Below, in pieces: positions 1-6,099 of a stretch of 6,615 nucleotides of DNA; the first letter of the stretch is position 1; every line of letters starts with the position of its first letter. The DNA is from Spyradocola merdavium (GTDB lineage Bacteria; Bacillota; Clostridia; Christensenellales; UBA1750). Under the pieces are notes generated by a model. It saw nothing but the letters and a program-made list of their open reading frames with translations, searched no databases and was not told the DNA's origin. Made by a program: the position numbers and the translations under genes. The DNA lies in contig DVIM01000149.1 of the NCBI GenBank assembly GCA_018711265.1, positions 1-6,615 on the forward strand, in the 5' to 3' direction.

Positions 1-1017
1 GGCCGCAGCGCGGACCTGAGCCTCCTGTCGCGCGTGCAGGGCTACCGCAAGGACATGCTGGAGGACCTGCTCTACCGCGACAGGAGCCTGATCGACTACT
101 TCGACAAGAACCTCGCGATCCTCCCGGCGGAGGACTGGCCGCACTTTGCGCGCCTCCGGCAGCGCTGCGCCGAGCAGGTGCGCAGCCGGGCGCAGATCGA
201 GGCCGCCGCTCCGCGCGTGCTCGGGGAGATCGCCGCGCGCGGCCCCCTGTGCAGCCGGGACATCGCCCTGGACGAGAAGACGGACTGGTATTGGTCCGAC
301 ACGCGCCTGGCCCGCGCCGTGCTGGAGGCGCTCTACTTCCGCGGCGACCTCGTCGTCCACCACAAGGAGGGGAACGTCAAGTTCTATGCCCGGGCGCAGG
401 ACTGCCTGCCCGAGGCGCTGCTGCGCGCGCCGGACCCATATCCGGACGAGGCGGACCACCTGCGCTGGTGGGTGGAACGCCGCGTCGGCGCGGTGGGGCT
501 GCTCTGGAACCGGCCCTCGGACGCGTTCCTCGGCATGCAGCTCAAGGCCGCGCAGCGGAATCGCGCCTTTGGCGAGCTGGAGGCGGCCGGCCGGCTCGCG
601 CCCGTGCGCGTGCAGGGCCTGGACCCGGCGCTGTACGCCCTGGCGCAGGACCTGCCCCTGCTGGAGGAAGTCCGCGCGGGCCGGAAGTTCGCGCCGCGCA
701 CCGAGTTCCTCGCGCCCCTGGACGCCATGCTCTGGGACCGCAAGCTGATCGAGGCGCTGTTCGGCTTTGCCTACCGCTGGGAGATCTACACCCCGGCGGA
801 AAAGCGCAGCTACGGACACTATGTGCTGCCCGTGCTGCGCGGAGAGCGCTTCGCCGGGCGCATCGAGGCCGTGCGGCGGGGCCGGGCGCTGGCGGTGCGC
901 GCGTTCTGGCCGGAGGCGGGCGCGCGCGATACCCCTGCGCTCCGGCGCGGCATCGAGGAGGCGGCCCAGCGCCTGTGCGTCATGAACGGGCTGGAGCGCG
1001 TGACCTGGCCGGAATGA
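1..1017 (+). CDS. YcaQ/AlkX-like DNA glycosylase (HTH_42 superfamily), 5' end missing
   Basis: The frame is open from base 1, so the gene starts upstream; 338 codons are visible, ending in tandem TGA TGA. Family members unhook DNA interstrand crosslinks or excise alkylated bases in the cytoplasm. Seen: the first visible residues, GRSADLSLLSRVQGY, align with the conserved segment that follows the catalytic Gln-x-Asp/Gln motif in E. coli YcaQ, so that motif should lie about ten residues outside the window. The C-terminal hallmark is clear: FLAPLDAMLWDRK, then ALFGFAYRWEIYTPAEKR, then YGHYVLPVLRGERFAGRIEA. Known members are about 350-410 residues, so roughly 50-60 residues are missing. It is convergent with the minus-strand operon, with no sign of a functional link. 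Odd: its last ~235 bp are repeated twice directly downstream. The family call is firm; the exact lesion specificity cannot be told without the N-terminus. Confidence 0.9.
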   Translation, partial: GRSADLSLLSRVQGYRKDMLEDLLYRDRSLIDYFDKNLAILPAEDWPHFARLRQRCAEQVRSRAQIEAAAPRVLGEIAARGPLCSRDIALDEKTDWYWSDTRLARAVLEALYFRGDLVVHHKEGNVKFYARAQDCLPEALLRAPDPYPDEADHLRWWVERRVGAVGLLWNRPSDAFLGMQLKAAQRNRAFGELEAAGRLAPVRVQGLDPALYALAQDLPLLEEVRAGRKFAPRTEFLAPLDAMLWDRKLIEALFGFAYRWEIYTPAEKRSYGHYVLPVLRGERFAGRIEAVRRGRALAVRAFWPEAGARDTPALRRGIEEAAQRLCVMNGLERVTWPE

Positions 1018-1485
1018 TGAAGCCCGCCCGGTGAAAAAGCGCAGCTACGGACACTACGTGCTGCCCGTGCTGCGCGGGGAGCGCTTCGCCGGGCGCATCG
1101 AGGCCGTGCGGCGGGGCGGGGCGCTGGCGGTGCGCGCGTTCTGGCCGGAGGCGGGCGCGCGCGATACCCCGGCGCTCCGGCGCGGCATCGAGGAAGCGGC
1201 TCAGCGCCTGAGCGCTATGAACGGCCTGGAGCGCGTGACCTGGGCGGAATGATGAACCCCGCCCGGTGAAAAAGCGTAGCTGCGGACAAACTGTGCTGCC
1301 CGTGCTGCGCGGGGAACGCTTCGCCGGGCGCATTGAGGCCGTGCGGCAGGGCGGGGCGCTGGCGGTGCGCGCGTTCTGGCCGGAGGCGTGCGTGCGCGAT
1401 ACCCCGGCGCTCCGGCGCGGCGTCGAGGAGGCGGCCCAGCGCCTGTGCGCCATGAACGGCCTGGAGCGCGTAGCCTGGGCGGAAT
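796..1485 (+). repeat. Three tandem copies of a 235-bp unit (3' end of the glycosylase gene)
   Basis: The unit runs 796-1030, 1031-1265 and 1266-1485; matching landmarks (AAAGCG at 801, 1036 and 1271) give a period of exactly 235 bp both times. Copy 1 is the genuine 3' end of the glycosylase gene plus 13 bp past its stop. Copies 1 and 2 differ at about a dozen positions; copies 2 and 3 at about nineteen. There are no insertions or deletions inside the copies. The third copy lacks the last 15 bp (the GATGAACCCCGCCCGG-type tail) and runs straight into the terminator region. Since 235 is not a multiple of three, the three open segments fall in three different frames and cannot be read as one fused protein. 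Confidence 0.97.
1031..1252 (+). pseudogene. Duplicated C-terminal fragment of the glycosylase gene, copy 2
   Basis: An open frame of 73 codons starts at a GTG formed at the repeat junction and ends in TGA TGA like the parent. It repeats the last ~71 residues of the glycosylase with four amino-acid changes (Arg to Gly, Cys-Val to Ser-Ala, Pro to Ala), and the conserved YGHYVLPVL stretch is intact. About six codons differ only synonymously. No Shine-Dalgarno sequence lies at a usable distance before the GTG; the only purine-rich run is about 20 bases upstream, near the parent's stop. It lacks the winged-helix regions and catalytic motif needed for activity. The likely reading is an untranslated duplication remnant. 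A small expressed domain, translated by coupling to the upstream stop, cannot be excluded. Confidence 0.7.
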
Positions 1486-1487
1486 AA
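1266..1487 (+). pseudogene. Duplicated C-terminal fragment of the glycosylase gene, copy 3
   Basis: This is a second 73-codon fragment with the same junction-made GTG and no convincing ribosome binding site. It has drifted further than copy 2: the conserved YGHY has become CGQT, and Arg to Gln, Gly-Ala to Cys-Val, Ile to Val and Thr to Ala changes are present. Loss of the conserved aromatic residues suggests relaxed constraint. It ends in TAA, not TGA TGA, because the repeat breaks off at 1485 and the sequence passes into the A-rich flank of the terminator. The frame remains open throughout, which is expected for a GC-rich duplicate with only substitutions and does not by itself show expression. 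Confidence 0.72.
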
Positions 1488-1538
1488 AAGGACAAAGACG
1501 GGGCGGCCTGAGAACCTGGGTTCTCGGGCCGCCCCGTC
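1484..1538 (-). terminator. Rho-independent terminator of the minus-strand operon
   Basis: Bases 1497-1516 and 1519-1538 are inverted repeats of 20 bp with a single G-T wobble, closing a very short loop (CTGG if the innermost C-G pair opens). The stem is almost all G-C in its outer 12 pairs. On the minus strand it starts 11 bases after the acetyltransferase stop codon and is followed by TTTGTCCTTTTAT, a T-rich run interrupted by GTCC. On the plus strand the hairpin is followed by CTGCGTTGG with no T-run, so it is oriented for the minus-strand operon. It may also slow plus-strand transcription from the glycosylase side. Confidence 0.85.
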
Positions 1539-1549
1539 CTGCGTTGGAT

Positions 1550-2092
1550 TCAGCCGTTGGCGCGGAAGACCGGCGGGCGCATGGCGCCGTTGCTGTACTT
1601 CTGGAAGAAGGCGAAGCACTCCTCCGGGTCAAAGTCCCCGTTTTGCAGCAGGATTTCCTGCTTTTGGCCGGAAAGCTCCACGAGGTATCCGGTCTGGGCA
1701 TACCCATTGCGCAGATAGAACTGCCGGCGGCGCAGGCGCTGCGCGGCGTTGTCCGCCGGCGCGTCGCAGCGCTCGATGGAGACGAGGCGCTTGCAGTCCG
1801 GGTAGAGGGCGGCGATCTCCCGCAGGATGGCGCTGCCGTAGCCCCTGGAGCGCAGGGCCGGGTCCACCGCCAGGAACAGCAGGAACGCCATGCCGTCCAG
1901 CACGGCCATGTAGGCGAACCCACAGACCTGCTCCCCCTCGCGGAAGGCGAGGAACTGGGTCTGCGGCATCTTCGCCAGCAGGCACATCAGGAAAAACGGC
2001 ATCCGCTCCTCCCGGGGAAACGAGACCAGGTAGATTTCGCGCACGCGCCTGCGGTTGCGGCGGGCGGCGGCCGGCTCTGCGTACAGGGGCAT
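1550..2092 (-). CDS. GNAT-family N-acetyltransferase
   Basis: A 180-residue protein, normal length for the family, predicted to transfer an acetyl group from acetyl-CoA to an amine in the cytoplasm. Seen: the acetyl-CoA pyrophosphate-binding motif A is at residues 73-90 (FLAVDPALRSRGYGSAIL, with the R/Q-x-x-G-x-G/A signature at 81-86). A downstream Asn-Ala...FYLRNGY segment at 114-131 is typical of the last strand-helix pair. The N-terminus is rich in arginine (RRNRRRVREIY). The ATG at 2092 is supported by a perfect AAGGAGG seven bases upstream that overlaps the stop codon of the glycyl radical enzyme, so the two are translationally coupled. It is the last gene before the terminator. Its substrate is unknown; the position suggests, but does not prove, a role linked to the radical enzyme's substrate or product. 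Confidence 0.87.
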   Translation of the reverse strand: MPLYAEPAAARRNRRRVREIYLVSFPREERMPFFLMCLLAKMPQTQFLAFREGEQVCGFAYMAVLDGMAFLLFLAVDPALRSRGYGSAILREIAALYPDCKRLVSIERCDAPADNAAQRLRRRQFYLRNGYAQTGYLVELSGQKQEILLQNGDFDPEECFAFFQKYSNGAMRPPVFRANG

Positions 2093-2099
2093 GGTCCTC

Positions 2100-2107
2100 C
2101 CTCCTTA
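2100..2107 (-). promoter_or_regulatory. Ribosome binding site fused to upstream stop codon (GNAT gene)
   Basis: On the minus strand the sequence reads TAAGGAGG: the TAA stop of the glycyl radical enzyme forms the first bases of a perfect Shine-Dalgarno sequence (AAGGAGG, 2106-2100). Seven bases separate it from the ATG at 2092. This fixes the start of the acetyltransferase and implies that ribosomes finishing the upstream gene re-initiate here. Confidence 0.88.
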
Positions 2108-4285
2108 CGCCACGAGGATGCGGTCCACGACGAGCTTGCGGAACTCCGGGGTGAGCAGGCAGAAGTAGGCCGTAAAGCCCGTGACGCGCACCACCAGGTC
2201 CGGGAAGAGGTCGGGGTTCTCGTTTGCGGCGAGGATCTGCTGGGCGTTGATGATGTTGATGTTGAGCAGCGTCCCGCCCTTGGAGAAGAGGGTGAGGATG
2301 TAGTCGCAGATCTTGTCCACGGCCTCCTCGCCGCGGGCCATGCCGGGATCGAGCTCGAGCTGCACGGGCGCGGTGTTGCCGTAGCCCGGCTGGATGGCGC
2401 AGATCGAGTTGGTCATGGCCGTCAGCGCGCCGTCGCGGCGGAAGCCGGGGTGCGGGTTCGCGCCGTGGTTGATGGGCTCGCCGTCGCGGCGGCCGTTGGG
2501 CGTGGCGCCCACCTCCTTGCCCAGCACGATCGTGTTGGACCAGGAGAACCAGCCCGGGATGAACTTCACGGGCGCAAAGACCTCGTCCATGGCGTTGACC
2601 TGGTCGGTGAAGGAGGCGCTGATGCGCTTGGCCCAGTGGTCGCCCAGCGTCTCGCCGCCGCCGTAGCGCTCGGAGGCCGCCAGCATCATGCGGATGTACT
2701 CGCCCTGCGGGCCGGCGAAGTTGCTCTTGACCGCCTCGTACATCTCCGCAAAGGTGAGGCGATGCTCGCGCTCCACGCGCTGGGCGATGGCCGCAAAGGA
2801 GTCGGCGATGGTGGCGATGCCCGTGCCGTCGATGCACATGTTGTAGTACTGCGCGCCGCCGTGGGACATGTCCAGGCCGCGCTCCACGGGCCCGTGGCTC
2901 AGCAGGTTGAGCATGAGCTCCGGCTCGTTCTTGACCTGGTTTTCCAGGTGGAACATCAGGCCCTCGGCCGTGACGCGCACGGCGCGCGCCATGTGCGCGT
3001 CGTACCGGCGCCAGAGCTCCTCCGTGCTCTTCTCGCCGTCGGAGGCCATCATCTCGTCCAGCGCCAGGCGGAAGACCTTGGCGCAGTTGATCTTGACGCA
3101 GTCGTTGAGCGTGTACTCCAGGCCCGGCAGGCTCATCCAGTGGCAGCCCACGGCCACGCGCTGGCGGGCCAGCTCCACGGGATAGCCCTTCTTCATGAAG
3201 CCCTCGGACAGGGCCTTGTCCCCGGAGAAGCGCGGCCAGCCGTTCTTGTTCTTGAACAGGTAGTCCACCGCCGTGTGCAGGAAGCGGCGGTCCATGTTGT
3301 CGTGCACGCGCACCGTCAGGTTGCAGGAGGAGTCCAGCCAGTCCGCGGCCTCCAGGATCATGTAGGAGAAGTAGGAGACCATGTCGTGGCCGTCGGGCGA
3401 GAGGCCGCCCAGCTGGTAGTAGTGCGGGTCGTTGAGCAGCAGGCACGCGAGGTAGTACTTCGCCTCGTCCGCCGTGATGCGGCCCGCCTGCAGATCCCGC
3501 TCGTAGTAGGGGCGCAGCAGCTCGTCGAGCTGGCAGCCCGCGCCGTCGCGGTTGTACTCGCGGGAGGCGGTGTTGAACCAGCAGATCCACTGGCAGGCCT
3601 CGCGCAGCGTGCGGGGCGCGCCCTCGATCAGGTACTCGTTGACCTCGCGCATCTGACGCAGGTTCTCGCGCAGCACGGGATGGCTCTCGGCCTCGATGGC
3701 CTTGTCGATGGCCTCGACCGTCCGGCGCATCCAGACCTGAATGCCGTGGATGGTCTTTTCCTCCGCGTCGTAGAAGTCGTCGTGGCCGGGGTTGCGCGGG
3801 CGGTAGTGCGCGAGCTTCTGGAGCAGCCCGCCCCAGCCCAGGGTGAGGCCGATGGCGTAGTCGCCGCCGAAGTGCGCGTCCGCGCCGATGCCGGAGACGA
3901 TGCCGTACTTCTTCTGCTCGGGCTTCAGGTGGTCATACTTCAGGTCCGGGTGGAACTTGATGGGCCGCGTCCAGGCCATGCAGTTCATCCAGCGGTTGGC
4001 AAAGGCGTCGCAGGGGTCGATGAACACGGGATGCTCGGCCATCATGTGGTAGAAGTTCTCGCTCCACCCGTCGTAGCCCACGAAGGTGCCGGCCGGGTGG
4101 TTGAAGATGGGCTCAAAGTGGTAGTCGTCCGGGGGCTTGATGGCGCCGTAGTCGTCGCCGTCGGCCCAGGACTGGATTCCCGCCTTGTCCTTCGTGTCCT
4201 CGATCTTGCGCTCCCGAAGGATGCGCAGGCGCTCACGGTAGCTCACGTCCGCGTCGGGCGGCAGCTTGTTGATGCGGTCTCTCAT
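2105..4285 (-). CDS. Glycyl radical enzyme (PFL/diol dehydratase superfamily), uncharacterised subfamily
   Basis: A 726-residue cytoplasmic enzyme, somewhat short for the superfamily (usually about 750-850). A C-terminal glycyl radical, made by the activase, passes to a cysteine thiyl radical that attacks the substrate. Seen: the glycyl loop is at 700-709 (RVTGFTAYFC) with radical Gly703 (codon 2179-2177), 23 residues from the end. The active-site loop has Cys381 in AVGCHWMSLPG (codon 3145-3143). VGATPNGRRDGEPINHG at 592-608 matches the conserved VGATPDGRR region of the barrel, and DELLRPYYERDL at 254-265 matches the family's (R)xDQyLyPyYxxDL. Odd: Cys381 is followed by His-Trp, not Val-Glu-Pro (dehydratases, decarboxylases) or Cys-Val-Ser (pyruvate formate-lyase), so it is probably not a pyruvate formate-lyase. 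There is no N-terminal microcompartment-targeting extension. Context suggests a sugar- or polyol-like substrate. Superfamily certain; reaction unknown. Confidence 0.95.
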   Translation of the reverse strand: MRDRINKLPPDADVSYRERLRILRERKIEDTKDKAGIQSWADGDDYGAIKPPDDYHFEPIFNHPAGTFVGYDGWSENFYHMMAEHPVFIDPCDAFANRWMNCMAWTRPIKFHPDLKYDHLKPEQKKYGIVSGIGADAHFGGDYAIGLTLGWGGLLQKLAHYRPRNPGHDDFYDAEEKTIHGIQVWMRRTVEAIDKAIEAESHPVLRENLRQMREVNEYLIEGAPRTLREACQWICWFNTASREYNRDGAGCQLDELLRPYYERDLQAGRITADEAKYYLACLLLNDPHYYQLGGLSPDGHDMVSYFSYMILEAADWLDSSCNLTVRVHDNMDRRFLHTAVDYLFKNKNGWPRFSGDKALSEGFMKKGYPVELARQRVAVGCHWMSLPGLEYTLNDCVKINCAKVFRLALDEMMASDGEKSTEELWRRYDAHMARAVRVTAEGLMFHLENQVKNEPELMLNLLSHGPVERGLDMSHGGAQYYNMCIDGTGIATIADSFAAIAQRVEREHRLTFAEMYEAVKSNFAGPQGEYIRMMLAASERYGGGETLGDHWAKRISASFTDQVNAMDEVFAPVKFIPGWFSWSNTIVLGKEVGATPNGRRDGEPINHGANPHPGFRRDGALTAMTNSICAIQPGYGNTAPVQLELDPGMARGEEAVDKICDYILTLFSKGGTLLNINIINAQQILAANENPDLFPDLVVRVTGFTAYFCLLTPEFRKLVVDRILVA

Positions 4286-4292
4286 GGTCGTT

Positions 4293-4300
4293 CCTCCTTA
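4293..4300 (-). promoter_or_regulatory. Ribosome binding site fused to upstream stop codon (glycyl radical enzyme gene)
   Basis: On the minus strand the activase stop codon and Shine-Dalgarno are merged as TAAGGAGG (AAGGAGG at 4299-4293), seven bases before the ATG at 4285. The arrangement and spacing are the same as at the next junction (2100-2107). It fixes the start of the radical enzyme and implies coupled translation of activase and enzyme. Confidence 0.9.
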
Positions 4301-5188
4301 TCCAACGCGCACCGAGGGGCAGACGCCGCGCGCGGCGTCCGCAAGGGACTGGATCTTCTCCTCGGGCAGCGGCCGCGCCGTGGCAAAGGCGTTCTCCACG
4401 TCCAGGGCCAGGTACTTGGACGAGCCCAAGGGGTTGAAGTTGAGCAATTCATAGTAGAGGAGGTTCGGCAGCTGCGCGGCAAAGGCCGCGATGGCGGAGA
4501 TCTCCTCCGGGCGGTCGTTTACGCCGGGGATGACGGGCGTGCGCACGATCACCGGGACGCCCGTCTCCTTCAGGCGCGCGATGTTCTCCTTGATGCGCGC
4601 GTTGGAGACGCCCGTGTACTTGCGGTGCAGGCCGTCGTCCCAGGTCTTCAGGTCGCACATCACCAGGTCCAGCTCGGGGAGCAGCGGCTCCAGGACGGAG
4701 AAGGGGACGTTGAGATTGCTCTCGATGGCCGTGTGCACGCCGCGCGCACGCAGCGCGCGCAGCAGGTCCAGCGCGAAGGCCGGCTGGAGCAGAACCTCGC
4801 CGCCCGAGAGCGTGACCCCGCCGCCGGAGCGCGCGTAGTACGCCTCGTCCTGCATGACCTCAAAGAGCACGCGGTCCACGTCTGCCTCAAACCCGCAGAC
4901 CTCCAGCGCGCCCGAGAAGCAGACCTGCGCGCAGCGCCCCTCGTCCTCGCACTTGCTGCGGTCGTAGACCATCTTGCCGCCGACAACCGTGTGGGACGGA
5001 CACACCGCCGCGCACGCCCCGCAGCCCACGCACTTGCTCTCGTAGTAGAGAACCTCCGGCGCGGGAGAGAGCGTCTCCGGATTGTGGCACCAGGCGCAGC
5101 GCATGTTGCAGCCCTTAAAGAAGACCGTGGACCGAATGCCCGGCCCGTCGTGCAGCGAAAATCGCTGTATCGCCGTCAAAACCCCCAT
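4298..5188 (-). CDS. Glycyl radical enzyme activase (radical SAM, PflA-like)
   Basis: A 296-residue radical S-adenosylmethionine enzyme that abstracts a hydrogen from Gly703 of the partner encoded directly downstream. Seen: the N-terminal signature RFSLHDGPGIRSTVFFKGC leads into the cluster motif Cys27-x3-Cys31-x2-Cys34 (CNMRCAWCHNPE). A ferredoxin-like insert follows, with Cys53-x2-Cys56-x2-Cys59-x3-Cys63 and a second group Cys80, Cys86, Cys90 and Cys98. SGGE at 128-131 is the SAM-binding motif. The two-cluster insert is typical of activases of dehydratase- and decarboxylase-type glycyl radical enzymes and is absent from pyruvate formate-lyase activase, which agrees with the partner not being a true PFL. 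Odd: the second cysteine group departs from the usual CxxCxxCxxxC. The ATG at 5188 has a moderate ribosome binding site (AGAGGA, five bases upstream). It lies 36 bases after the permease gene and is coupled to the radical enzyme. Confidence 0.95.
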   Translation of the reverse strand: MGVLTAIQRFSLHDGPGIRSTVFFKGCNMRCAWCHNPETLSPAPEVLYYESKCVGCGACAAVCPSHTVVGGKMVYDRSKCEDEGRCAQVCFSGALEVCGFEADVDRVLFEVMQDEAYYARSGGGVTLSGGEVLLQPAFALDLLRALRARGVHTAIESNLNVPFSVLEPLLPELDLVMCDLKTWDDGLHRKYTGVSNARIKENIARLKETGVPVIVRTPVIPGVNDRPEEISAIAAFAAQLPNLLYYELLNFNPLGSSKYLALDVENAFATARPLPEEKIQSLADAARGVCPSVRVG

Positions 5189-5224
5189 GCGTATCCTCTC
5201 GCTTTCTGTATGAGATGCCCCGCG

Positions 5225-6094
5225 TTACCCCTTGACCGCACCGGCGCTGATGCCCGCGATGAAGTAGCGCGAGAAGAACAGGTACACCGCGACGACCGGC
5301 ACGGTCAGGATCACAAGCCCCGCCGTCAGCACGCCGTAGTCGGATGTAAACTGGGATTGGAAATTGATCAGGCCCAGCGGAAGGGTCTTGAGCGCCTCGT
5401 CCTTGATGACGATCAGCGCCCAGTAGAACTCGCTCCACACGCCGTTGAAGTTGAAGATGACGAGCGTGGCCAGGGCCGGGGTGATCATGGGCAGGTCGAC
5501 CTTCCAGAGGATCTTGAAGATGCCCGCGCCGTCGATGCGCGCGGCCTCGTCCAGCTCCTTGGGAAGCTCGCGCACGAAGTTGGTCAGGATGTAGGTACCG
5601 GTGATCAGGCCGCTGGCCACGTACGGAATGATGAGGGACCAGCGCGTGCCCATCAGCCCCATGTCGCGGATGGTGATGTAGTTGGGAACCGTGGTCATCT
5701 CGGAGGTGACGAACATGGTCATCAGCAGCAGCGAAAGGAGCGCGTTGTAGCCCCAGGGCTTGAGCTTGCCAAAGGCGTAGGCGGCAAGCACGATGATGAC
5801 GACCTGGATGACCAGGGTGACCAGCGTGGTGATGACGGAGTTGAGCAGGTAGGAGCCCACCTTGCCCGTGAACCAGGCGGTGATGTAGTTCTGCGGCTCA
5901 AACGTGCTGATCCCAAAGGGGTTGAGGATGACGTCCGAGTTGGTCTTAAAGGAGGTCAGCAGCACGAAGAACAGGGGATAGAGCACGAAAACCGCCATGA
6001 GGAGGAGCAGAATCTGCTCCACGACGGCGCCGACGGTCCAATGCCGTTTGGCATGAGGCTTTGCGCGCGGTACAGGTATAGGATTCGACGACAT
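5225..6094 (-). CDS. Carbohydrate ABC transporter permease, MalG/UgpE type (CUT1)
   Basis: An inner-membrane subunit of a binding-protein-dependent importer, 289 residues from the chosen start (normal is about 270-300). Seen: six hydrophobic segments at roughly 21-47, 82-108, 116-137, 152-173, 207-230 and 253-281. The EAA loop that docks to the ATPase is at about 177-206, with core EAARIDGAG at 183-191 and a trailing LPMITP. The C-terminal FFSRYFIAGISAGAVKG is typical of MalG-like subunits, as is the N-terminal LYPLFFVLLTSFK. Start choice: the ATG at 6094 has AAGGAG eight bases upstream (6108-6103). A GTG at 6103, three codons earlier, overlaps that sequence and has no site of its own. The gene begins five bases after the upstream permease stop, so the two are coupled. 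The exact solute cannot be read from the permease; CUT1 systems carry oligosaccharides, polyols and glycerol-phosphate-like compounds. Confidence 0.95.
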   Translation of the reverse strand: MSSNPIPVPRAKPHAKRHWTVGAVVEQILLLLMAVFVLYPLFFVLLTSFKTNSDVILNPFGISTFEPQNYITAWFTGKVGSYLLNSVITTLVTLVIQVVIIVLAAYAFGKLKPWGYNALLSLLLMTMFVTSEMTTVPNYITIRDMGLMGTRWSLIIPYVASGLITGTYILTNFVRELPKELDEAARIDGAGIFKILWKVDLPMITPALATLVIFNFNGVWSEFYWALIVIKDEALKTLPLGLINFQSQFTSDYGVLTAGLVILTVPVVAVYLFFSRYFIAGISAGAVKG

Positions 6095-6099
6095 GCTTC

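Noticed and set aside
146..1034. Two plus-strand open frames (146-748 and 249-1034) inside the glycosylase gene
   Set aside because: Both are out-of-frame shadows of the glycosylase, low in complexity and without ribosome binding sites, whereas the main frame carries the family hallmarks.
796..1485. A CRISPR or regulatory direct-repeat array
   Set aside because: There are only three copies of a 235-bp unit with no spacers, and the unit is coding sequence of the adjacent gene.
980..1923. Minus-strand open frames across the repeat region (980-1495, 1215-1619, 1201-1923)
   Set aside because: They are antisense to the repeated 3' ends and repeat themselves with the 235-bp period; they have no recognisable domain and run through the terminator hairpin.
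1629..3590. A 653-codon minus-strand open frame overlapping the glycyl radical enzyme and GNAT genes
   Set aside because: It is a frame-shifted shadow of those two genes: arginine/proline/glycine-rich, no motif, and it spans their boundary in a different frame.
2105..4285. Calling the radical enzyme pyruvate formate-lyase (pflB/pflD)
   Set aside because: The paired cysteines of pyruvate formate-lyase are absent and the activase has the extra ferredoxin-like insert found with other glycyl radical enzymes, so a specific name would mislead.
5189..5224. A promoter or riboswitch in the gap between the MalG-type permease and the activase
   Set aside because: The gap is only 36 bases, contains a ribosome binding site, and shows no -35/-10 pair or structured element.
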